From Adiantum capillus-veneris (taxonomy: Eukaryota; Streptophyta; Polypodiopsida; Polypodiales; Pteridaceae), in assembly GCA_014529385.2 (NCBI GenBank), contig CM043967.1, forward strand, positions 11,546,001 through 11,610,000: a DNA stretch of 64,000 nucleotides. The letters run 5' to 3'. Positions 56,051-64,000 of this stretch are shown piece after piece. How positions within the stretch are numbered: position 1 is the stretch's first letter; each line of letters starts with the position of its first letter. Made by a program: the position numbers and the translations under genes. The notes below the pieces were generated by a model, which was not told the origin of the DNA, made no database searches, and saw only the letters and a program-made list of their open reading frames with translations.

Positions 56051-56053
<3 letters not shown>
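54784..56053 (+). repeat. 3' LTR of E1
   Basis: Starts TGTCACGTGCACATCTAACC and ends CTACACCTTGCA. A 35-bp unit (GTGGACAAGCTGTTCCTACT...) is duplicated in tandem at 54814-54880. GCGTTTTCAG-type motifs are iterated at 55215-55535 and GACGACGACACC-type repeats lie at 55590-55690. Confidence 0.82.

Positions 56054-56056
<3 letters not shown>

Positions 56057-56108
<52 letters not shown>
56057..56108. repeat. (GA)n microsatellite between E1 and F2
   Basis: About 26 GA units. It replaces the first bases of the F2 LTR end, which should read TGTAACAAAC. Confidence 0.9.
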
Positions 56109-56110
<2 letters not shown>

Positions 56111-56716
56111 ACAAACTTGGATACTCCAAGTCAAGATTCTACCGCGACACAACAGAGATTCACTTCAAAACAGTTCACAGTTCACAATTGATTCGACACG
56201 GCCCGGTGGAGTTCCGTGCCTAGAGATATTGGCCCCAAAGACTGGCGCCCCTTTCGGTATTTCTTTTTGTATTAATCTGTGCTCAAAGTACAAGGGAGTG
56301 GGAGGAGTCTCACTCTCAGACTCTTCGTCCTGATGCTCTGAAGAGTGGGAGCCCTGCCCACTTATTTATAAGTTAATAAGGGATGCTAAAAGCAGAGCCG
56401 CAAAAGCTGCCAAAATCAAAAGCTCTTTTAAAATAGGCTTAAAATAAAGCAAGGCCCAAAAGCTCTCCCAAAAATCTTGCGTAATTTTCAGCCTGCTTTT
56501 TCCCTACAGCTGCCGTACAGCCCAGCGCAAAAAGCGGAATTCCATACACAGCCACATCAGCACCTGCCAAAGGATTTTACTGCGCATTTTGCGGGATCTT
56601 CCACGTCAACAGTGCTACGGATTTTTCTGCCAGCCGGGGAGTGTGGGTGTGTCCTTTGTTGCCCCTCCCTCCCCCCCCCCTTGTCCAGGGCCACGACACG
56701 TCATCAGTTTGTGACA
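56109..56716 (-). repeat. 3' LTR of F2
   Basis: 608 bp. The plus strand reads (TG)TAACAAACTTGGATACTCC to CGTCATCAGTTTGTGACA. The reverse of the shared poly(A)-region block is at about 56243-56266. A C-run lies at about 56670-56680. Confidence 0.82.
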
Positions 56717-57314
56717 TACCCCCTCTTGAAAGCATTGAAATCGTCCTCGATTACGCCTGCAAAATAGACAGAGGCCATAAACTGTCTTAGTAGACACTGA
56801 CTGTTAGTACTGACGAACTAGGAACAACACATCTAGCACATGTTCCAATCGACAGTCACATCATAGGACATCACTTGACATCACAGGACAGCACATGACA
56901 AATCACATTCAAAATTCATTCGGATCTCAGACTATGATTAATCGGCAACATAATTAGCAATCGCATCTAGATCCACTCGGGACCTCATAGATGCCTGATT
57001 AACTAATCCTTATTGCAATCAGGTCTATCGAGATCTTTTAGACTAAAATGCTGCAGTCATTTCGTCTATCAGTTCCTGCACTTAGACAAGTCAAGAACAA
57101 ATCAGTATCATATTATCGAGAATTTTAGTTCATAAAGTAATACAACAGAATATTGTCAGCTCACAATATCCCTGAAACTCAAAAGAGAGATCAGTGACTT
57201 TGGTATCAAAAATCGGGGCAATCTGTTGACAAAGGAGTGGAGCGACTCCCCTCTTGTGCATACCTGCTGCACCAAATTTTGCCCAGCTGAGTTCGGGGTT
57301 CTATTTGGAATAGA

Positions 57315-58705
57315 CTATGCTAAACCGAAAGCTTCAAGGTAAAGGTTCACAATCTGAAGAGTATCTGTCAGGTCCTCATGCTCCATCCACTTCACATCCA
57401 ATGCGGGATAGTTCTTGAATTTAACCAAGAACCAAAATTTATGTTCCAAAATTTGTTCTAGAATGAGTATCTCCTCGTTTTCCTTCACTTCGGGTTGCTC
57501 ATCTGGCTTCCCATCATCAGGCACATCGCCTTTAAAAGGCTTCAGGAGACTCACATAAAAAGCATTGTGAATCCTCCAGGTATCGGACAACTTCAGTCAA
57601 AAGGAGACATCATTTATCTTTTCGAAAATCTGGAAAGGTCCATAGTATCTCATGCTAAGCTTTGGAAAAAGCCGCTCCTTTCCCTTTTTCTTTCTCAAAC
57701 ATGCCTTCTCAAAAGATAAGAGCACCCAATCATTCTCCTTTAATTTCAAATCGCGACGATGTCGATCTGCTGCCTTTTTGTGTCTTTCTTGAGATTTCTG
57801 CAAAGCCTCCCGGACCTTGGCAAAAGCCGTGTCCAAGTCCCGTTTGTACTCGTCGCCTTCAAAAATCTTATCTTTCGTGCTTAGGAAGGGTGGAACCTTC
57901 GTAGCACCTTCAATAATCTCAAATGGCACCTTCCCCGTCGAAGAGTGAATCGTGTTATTGTAGGCAAATTCCACCAAACGCAAATACTTTTTTCATCGAG
58001 TCTTCTGATCCGAGATGTAAGACTTCAATAAATCAGTACGACTAAATTTGCAATTTCCGATTGCCCATCTGTCTGCGGGTGGAAAGATGACGAGAACTGC
58101 AACCGCGTGCCAATGTTCTTTCAAATAGCCTTCCAAAACAAACTCGTGAATCTGGGGTCTCTGTCGGAGACAATTGTCTCAGGCATGCCATGTAATCTGA
58201 AGATCTGGGCCACAAACAGTCTCGCTAAGTGATCCGGCTTGACTGTTTTCTTCACGGGAATGAAATGAGCTTGCTTGCTAAATCTACCAATAATAGTCCA
58301 GATACCATCATGCCCACTCTGTGTTCTCGGGAGATCAAAAATGAAATCCATTGCGATACTTTCCCAGGGTCGGGTGGGTATGGGTAAAGGCTGTAACAAT
58401 CCCTGTGCTTTATGCCTGTCAAACTTGACCTTCTGGCATACCAAGCAACTGAGTACAAAATCGTCCACGTCCTTCTCGAGTCTCGGCCAAAAGAAGTATC
58501 TCTCCACACCTTTCAAGGTGATAGCAATGCCGCAGTGACCCATAAAAGGTGGACAGTGGCATTCGGTTAAAACCTTTTCCCTCACCGGCTGTGTAACGCA
58601 CAACATCGTTTTCTTCATCAAGTAGCCATCCCGAATGGAATATCCCGCTACTACCTCCCCATTCCGTATCCGAGTGAAAAATATTTGCAAAATCTGTATC
58701 TGTGG
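57315..58705 (-). pseudogene. F2 integrase and chromodomain
   Basis: Zinc finger H and C residues ([33 protein letters not shown]), then [19 protein letters not shown] and VSDRDPRFTSLFW. After a frame break near 58000-58120, the C-terminal region reads RLVEFAYNNTIHSSTGK and [14 protein letters not shown] tail with HVSLL-type YVSLLKPFKGDVP and VKFKNYPALDVKWMEHEDL follows. A stop at 57597 and the shift make it non-functional. Confidence 0.87.
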
Positions 58706-59833
58706 TGTCACGTGACACATCCAAACCTATGTGTCCGTGGACAAGCTACATCATAACAGGGTTCAGTCAGTCCAGTCAGTCTAGATTAGAAGTGATCTGG
58801 TACTTTCAGTGAGTTTATTCGTAGATCGTGCATGCCCAGTCACTTGGTATAGATGCATATCCTTTGGTTGCACACAGCATGATTATCAGTATTCCCATCA
58901 GAATCCATTAGAATCAGTTAGGGGATTTTTACAGTGATTTTAGCCTATTTTCCTTGTTTTTTACATTTTTCACTTATTATTTTCAAGTGACTTTCCAACA
59001 AAAGTAGGTAGGGCAATTTTGTTAAGTTTGTATATAAGCAAACCCAAGTTAGCACTCAATGGCAGAAGAGGCAGCAGGAGCTCCCCGCTCATCAGGCACC
59101 TTCTCAGCAGGAACCATCAAGAATCTCTACACCCTTGGCGTTTTTGGTCATACCTTCAGCACCCACATTCAGCCTAGCATTTTGGTCAGCCTCAAGCCCC
59201 TAGCCCTGGCGTTTTCAGTTCCTCTCATCGCCAACACTTCCAAGTACCCAGCGTTTTCACTAACGCTACAAGGAACATCAGCGTTTTTTATTTTCAGCCT
59301 CATTTACAGCAGATGGACCAGCGGTTTCAGCCATTAGGAAAACAGCAGATTCAGCCCTAGATGTTTGCAGAAGATTGTCATTTTCAGCCATCAAAAACGC
59401 AGCCAAAACAGCGTTTTCAGCAATCCCGAATCAGTCCCAGATTTTCAGCCATAGCGTTTTTATGGACAGCAGATAGAAGACCGTAGATTTCAGCCCTAGA
59501 GTTGTCGTCGTCACCGGCATAGTCCCAAGTTGCATCAGTTTCCATGCATCGTCATTGTACCACTTTGTGTAATCATAAGTAGACCACTCTCGCCGACGAG
59601 AGTGGGGCCTTCGGAGGAGGGTTTTACAATGTCTCTGGTGTCGTATCATCTCTTCTCTCTTTCTCTCAGTTTCATACACGTACATGCACAATATCCACTC
59701 ATTTTGTTCGTGATCATAGCACTCTCCATAAAGAACGGAAGTCTCTCCCTTCCATAAGAACTAAAAGGAACCTTGAGCAAATATGGATCACTAATCTTGA
59801 GAAAATACAACATTCATTCCGCTGCACCTTACA
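58706..59833 (+). repeat. 5' LTR of E2
   Basis: 1,128 bp, starting TGTCACGTGACACATCC and ending CTGCACCTTACA. Iterated GCGTTTTCAG or near matches occur between 59138 and 59460. Confidence 0.85.
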
Positions 59834-59834
59834 T

Positions 59835-59846
59835 TGGTATCAGAGC
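59835..59846 (+). other. Primer binding site of E2 (initiator Met tRNA type)
   Basis: TGGTATCAGAGC one base after the LTR end. Confidence 0.9.
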
Positions 59847-60262
59847 TTTGGAAGTGTTCTGTATCACTCAAGGAAAGAACCACAAGAACCACAAGATTTT
59901 TTTTGCTTGTTGCGGTCGCACGAAACCAAGTTCGCTTGGGCGTGTCGATTCCTAATCGTGGTTTTTGAAGAGTGACAGGAATCCCAAGAAAGAAGGGCTT
60001 GTCCAGCCTCTCCTTGTGTCTCTTTTCACTCATTGAGAGCGGACCGTGCACTTAGCGGCCGGCCAATCGATGTGAGGTGGGAAAAAGCAACCTTGGTGTG
60101 AGCGCAAGGCCGCCAAGGGGTGCGCCCGCGGAAAAGAGTAGAACTCGGGTGAAGAACAGATCCTTCTCAAACGCGATTTTCAAGCAAAAGAAAACCTCAA
60201 GAACCTCAAGACCCTCAAGAACCCAAGTTCCTCGTGAACTTAAGAACCAAAGATCCTAGTGC

Positions 60263-61288
60263 ATGGTCGTCACCCGAAGCGGAATGGATACTTCGCATAC
60301 AGGTGATGAGCATGAGAGAGGCGACGAAGGATTCTCCCCACCAGGAGATTTTTCCAACCCTCCCCCTTCGCTATCTACGCCACGAGTTGTACTAACTCCT
60401 ATGGAGATGATGGTCAAGTCAATGATGGACATGATGCTGGCACAACAAGAAGCAACTCGCATTACTTTGGAACACAATGAAAGAAATGCAATACAACAAC
60501 AAGAAGCGACTCGCATTACTTTGGAATGCATTGAAAGAAATGCAATCCAACAACATGAAGCGAATCGAGTTGCGTTGGCACAACAAGAAACAAATCGCCT
60601 TGCTTTCGAACCCGGCGCGATGAACGAAATGAACGAAAAGCAGAAAGGGAGGCCGAGCGTGAAGCTCAAAGAGAGCTACGCACTCAAGAATTGCTTCGAC
60701 AAGTGCTAGCCTCGAAGACCGAACCAGCCAAAGATTGTAGAAGTTCCTCAAGTGGTGCAAGCCACGATGCGGATTCCAACAACCCAGTCACCGAGAAGTT
60801 GACTTTCAATAAGTATGATGGTAAGATGGATGCTACGGTTATTCATTCTTGGTTGCATCAATTGAATGCTTATTTTGCGACAACTAAGAAGACAGGAAAT
60901 AGCAAAGTTTTGACGGCAGCTATGTACCTTGCCCGTGATGCCATTAATTGGTACCACGCATGGCAAGAGGCACAGTTAGCCGCGCGCCTAGAGGAAGCCG
61001 ACGAATTCACGCCCCTTTCCTTCAATTGGGTTGATTTCCAAGACAAGCTCAAGGTGCGGTTTATGCCACCTCAGTACCTCGCACGATTGAAGGACGATTG
61101 GCACGCTCTCAAGCAAAATGGTATGCCGGTTATGTATTTTTCTATTCGTGTTTTGCAGCTAGGTACCCAATTACGCAAGTCGGATGATGAACGCAAAGAG
61201 GCATTCCTTTATGGATTGGACGAGTATATCAAGTACGATCCAATCGATCTCAACAAGGCGGTAGCGATTGCTCTCGCACAGGAGATTG
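60263..61288 (+). pseudogene. E2 Gag
   Basis: The ATG at 60263 (MVVTRSGMDTSHTGD) opens 148 codons that include three copies of a 17-residue unit (QQEATRITLEHNERNAI-type, about 60447-60600), predicted to be helical. A frameshift near 60640 is needed to continue into the Gag core (LTFNKYDGKMDATVIHSWLH, AINWYHAWQEA, FQDKLKVRFMPPQYLARLK, LGTQLRKSDDERKEAFLYGL), open from 60691. The LINE cuts it at IALAQEIAF. The core matches the plant Ty3 Gag fold. Confidence 0.8.
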
Positions 61289-61373
61289 CCTTTTTGCTCG
61301 CAGGAGTCTGTCCCCACGGCCTGCGGGGAGCTTCGCGTCCTTCCCCCCTTCTTCGACTCAGCAGCAGACATAG

Positions 61374-62690
61374 ATGGAGGCTCCAGCTCCGCCACAGAGG
61401 GACTCTACCGAAGCCCCCTTGCCCGACCCCGCTGAGCCCACCATTCGACTTGCTCTTTGACCGACGGAGCAAGCGAGCCTTGCCGCCGCAGAGGTAGAGC
61501 GCGCGGCGACTTCTGTCATCTGCAAGATTCTCGGTACCCGACCCAGCAGAGGAGAGCTGCTTGATCTTCTCCAGGCCCGCCTTCTTGTAGAGGTGGGCAA
61601 GATCTTGGACGTACAGATACTCGGACGAGGCTACTATCAGATCGAGTGTGAGACCTCTGAGATGGCGTCCAAGGTCATCGCCATGAGTCCATTGACCATC
61701 GGAGCAGCTCGAGCCCACTTTCGACAGTGGAGACATGGCTTTGACCCTGCTCTGGATGATCTGGTAGAGGAGGCAGACATCCTCATCTCCGTCTGCTTTC
61801 CTGGTTTGCGGAGGGAGTACTTACCACTTTTGTCCAGGATAGGCTGAGCGATTGGGACTGTCCTGGAGACACCTCGCACGGCAGCCTCAGTTACTGCAAA
61901 GGGGGCTGGCATTCTCTTAGTTCGCGTTCTGGTTAGTGACACTCACACGCTCCCAAAGGTCATTCTTTTGCCTCGGGTGAGTGGGGGTTGGTTTAGACAG
62001 AGCGTGGAGTATTCAGGCCTCCCGAACTAGTGTTTCGTTTGTCGACAGATGGGCCATCTTGCGAAGGCCCGTCCACGGAGGAGGCCTTGACCTACACCAC
62101 AAACTCAACCCCAGCCTGCAAGGGCAGGCCAACAGCCACAAGCAGAGACAGGGCACACATGCAGAGCCTCACTCCGAGTCTGGGGCTCCAGCGGAGGAGG
62201 GATGGCAGCAAGGCCGTGGTCGACGACGGCAAGGGCCACAGCGACAGCCTGGCACTCAGAGTGGTCCTCAGGCGCCTGCTCAGCAGCAATGGGTTCCCAC
62301 GGGGAACCATTTTGGTCCTCTTGAGCAGGATGAGATCCCTGCTCCAGCCCCCACCTCAGCTTCACCCTCGACAGCCCCTTCCCCTCAAGGATTCCCCCCC
62401 TCTTTATCATCCTTCCCCTCGCCTCTTGCTCCCGCCGCCTCCTCCCCCCGCTCCTCTACCTCTGCCGCTCCCCCCCGCCCCTCTTCTCCACCTCTTCCCC
62501 CTGCTCCTACTCCCCCCCTCCCGCTCCGGTTCCACAGCCGACCCAGGGGGCAGGGCCATCTCCGGCTGCTAGGAGATCTCTTGGCAGCGCCTTTGCCACG
62601 AGTCACTTGGCGAGAGAGGGACAACCTTTCTTGCGACCCCCTCTACAGGTACAAAGGTCTCCTTTTGCAGCTATTCCTTGTGGTCTGACG
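61374..62690 (+). pseudogene. LINE ORF1 (nucleic-acid-binding protein)
   Basis: The ATG at 61374 starts MEAPAPPQRDSTEAPLPDPA. One TGA near 61458 is followed in frame by ERAATSVICKILGTRPSRGE and ILDVQILGRGYYQIECETSE, which resembles the DUF4283-type RNA-binding region of plant LINE ORF1. After stops at 61845 and about 62029 comes a knuckle start (CFVCRQMGHLAKAR). The rest is a Gln- then Pro/Ser-rich tail in shifting frames (62100-62540), strongly C-rich. I choose the first ATG because the frame fits the conserved part. Confidence 0.7.
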
Positions 62691-62825
62691 AGCATCGATA
62701 TTCAGCGCCGATAGGACTTCTTCGACTACGACTTTACTCGTTTTCTCAGCGACCCCTCAACAAACCATGGGGCAGCCTGCTTCAGGGTCCATGTTCTGTT
62801 CCTTGCAGCTAGGGGGATAGAGGCC

Positions 62826-63269
62826 TTGGACTCGGCGGTTGGCTTCTCTTTTCCCCTTTGCGGTAGGGACCGGACTGAGTTGACTCTCGACTCAGTGTTG
62901 GGGTGGTTGCACACACAGGTCCTAGAGTTCTCTCACCACATGGGAGAACTAGGAGTTACAGACATGCTTCAGACTTTGTGGCCACTGGCCAAGTTTGCGG
63001 TGACCCCTCCAGATACAGCAGGATGTAGACACATTGTGGTTTACTTCTTTGCCGATATGCAGTGCTTGCCATGCTATGTACACATTCATGACGACTCCTG
63101 GATACAGGAGGTTGCTTTACGGACGGCTCGCTCTACTTGGGCTTGGGCCAGGCACTCATTGCAGTCACACCTATCTAGAGGACGCTCGGATGCGGATTAC
63201 TCCCCATCCCAGCCAGCCTCGAAGATAGCACGTTTAGCTGCTGCGGCAACATTTGTTCTCTCGCTCCCC
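62826..63269 (+). pseudogene. LINE inter-ORF region with possible end of ORF1
   Basis: An open frame leads into ORF2 and reads VLGWLHTQVLEFSHHMGELG and FAVTPPDTAGCRHIVVYFFA. I do not recognise this segment. It may be the C-terminal part of ORF1. Confidence 0.45.
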
Positions 63270-64000
63270 ATGAGGATCGTCTCATGGAACGTGCAGGGAC
63301 TTGGTGGGCCCCAGTTTCAGCGTCAGCGGGGCCGACTGCATCAAGAGCTTCAACGCTGCCTTGTGGGAGGAGAGATTGATCTCCTTATGCTACAGGAGCA
63401 GCATCTGTGTGAGAGCCACATTAGACGTTGTGGTCAGCTGTTGCGTGGACAATATGATACTTTTTGGTCAGCTGCTTTTGGACCTAGAGGCATCCAAGGT
63501 GGGGTATGTATGACTATTGCGGATTCTTTGCAACAGGCCATTGTGGGCAGAGGGATTATTGTGCTAGGCAGGGCTCAGTGGATTACTATGCAGGTTCAGG
63601 GTTGCCTTGTGGGCTTCCTGAACATCTATGCGCTCAATGTGGCGAGTGCACGAGTAGAGTTTTGGGCGCAGATAGTTGAGTCTTTGCCGCAGGCAGAACG
63701 CTGCTGCATAAGGGGGGGAGTTCAACATGTTGGAGGACCCTTCCGACAGGATTGGTGGTAGCCATGCTACTGTGCATGGAGTTGAGCTGGCAGCTTGGGA
63801 GAGGTTTTGTATGACTTTGAGGGTCTCGGATGTGTGGCAGCACTCTAGTTTTGTGAGGCCCCCGGATAGCCTAGCGTTCTCTCGTTCTGACCGCAGAGTG
63901 GGAGGAGTGAATCTATCGCGGATAGATCGCTTCTACACTAGTGACCATTTTAGTGACTTGGGTGTGACAATTGGCATTTTGACAGGGACCTCCTCCTCGG
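63270..64000 (+). pseudogene. LINE ORF2, endonuclease domain
   Basis: The ATG at 63270 starts MRIVSWNVQGLG, the N-terminal motif of the endonuclease. LLMLQEQHL (catalytic Glu) and LNIYALN follow. A run of seven G at about 63711-63717 shifts the frame by one. The other frame then continues with EFNMLEDPSDRIGG (usual motif GDFN, here with Glu) and SRIDRFYTSDHFSD to the end of the window. RT lies beyond 64000. Confidence 0.85.

Larger units (their letters stand above)
53071..56053 (+). mobile_element. E1: deleted E-family element between GA tracts
   Basis: The 5' LTR is represented by 53071 to about 54115 (lacking its first bases and its 3' end, and holding a 480-bp insertion). About 670 bp of 3' internal sequence follows, then a polypurine tract (AAAAAAAGAGGGGA) and the 3' LTR (54784-56053, 1,270 bp). 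GA repeats flank both ends. Leader, gag and most of pol are missing. An ORF of about 115 codons at 54168-54515 gives no recognised domain. Confidence 0.72.
56107..58705 (-). mobile_element. F2: 3' half of a minus-strand F-family Ty3/gypsy element
   Basis: The 3' LTR is about 56109-56716, with the polypurine tract beside it (minus strand CAAGAGGGGGTA). An untranslated stretch of about 600 bp and the integrase region follow. E2 inserts at 58705/58706, removing the rest of pol from view. It is the better preserved relative of F1. Confidence 0.82.
58706..61288 (+). mobile_element. E2: 5' part of an E-family Ty3/gypsy element
   Basis: LTR 58706-59833, primer site 59835-59846, leader to 60262, Gag from 60263. 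A LINE interrupts it near 61289 and the remainder is beyond the window or lost. It is the only E-family copy here with a readable Gag and so defines the family. Confidence 0.85.
61289..64000 (+). mobile_element. LINE (L1-type non-LTR retrotransposon), 5' part
   Basis: The sequence after the E2 Gag break is GC-rich and unlike its surroundings. It contains an ORF1 with a zinc knuckle and an ORF2 starting with an apurinic-type endonuclease, the layout of plant L1 LINEs. The element runs off the window before RT. The 5' boundary is inferred from where the E2 Gag frame ends. Confidence 0.82.

Noticed and set aside
51201-64000. Search for PEX12 C-terminal membrane and RING exons
   Set aside because: No Cys/His pattern or conserved PEX12 stretch was seen on the plus strand, so none is called.
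1-64000. CRISPR array, bacterial operon or viral genome
   Set aside because: No spaced short repeats of the right form, no bacterial gene layout, and the spliced plant gene and LTR elements explain the content.

Overview
This window looks like nuclear DNA from a land plant with a very repeat-rich genome. A fern, lycophyte or gymnosperm is plausible from the size of the introns and the load of Ty3/gypsy elements, but nothing here fixes the species. The only host gene I recognise is PEX12, the peroxisomal RING-type biogenesis factor. Its first six coding exons lie on the + strand (22537-22647, 22847-22952, 23048-23178, 23383-23614, 50627-50736, 51126-51200). All junctions are GT..AG and the reading frame is kept. 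Intron 4 is 27,012 nt long. Intron 6 runs from 51201 past the end of the window (at least 12.8 kb), so the C-terminal RING exons are not in view.

Nearly everything else is nested retrotransposons. I use these labels. A: the 3' part of a Ty3/gypsy element at 2-10023, whose 3' LTR is split by B. B: a structurally complete minus-strand chromovirus, 2170-8587, target duplication TAGCC. C1: the 3' end of a C-family element, 10024-11249. E0: the 5' part of a minus-strand E-family element, 11250-12850. D: a complete element, 13394-22052, target duplication TAGTC, ending 485 bp before the PEX12 start codon.

Intron 4 holds, in order: a Ty1/copia relic (about 25.0-27.6 kb) with a minus-strand LTR fragment inside it; an E-family LTR split by the complete 3.6-kb element G (27786-31403, target duplication ATGGC), which has LTRs, a primer site and ORFs but no recognisable reverse transcriptase or integrase; a minus-strand C-family element (C3) cut off in its protease; an F-family element (F1) in which gag is fused to integrase by an internal deletion, and whose gag carries a D-family solo LTR (38336-39810, target duplication GAAGT); a young, complete C-family element (40935-49332, target duplication TGAGA); and a reverse transcriptase fragment. 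Intron 6 holds minus-strand LTRs, long GA tracts, E1 with a 480-bp inverted-repeat insertion, F2, E2, and a LINE inside the E2 gag.

LTR families C, D and F, and several short minus-strand LTRs, otherwise look quite different, yet they share one conserved block at their poly(A) region (AATAAA followed by GAAATACCGAAAGGGGCGCC). C and D have what looks like a tRNA-Glu-type primer site; B, E, F and G use an initiator-Met-type site. Most in-frame stops in C and D read as CAG or CAA to TAG or TAA, or TGG to TAG, relative to the sister copy, as expected from deamination of methylated cytosine. No CRISPR array, rRNA gene or convincing tRNA gene was seen.
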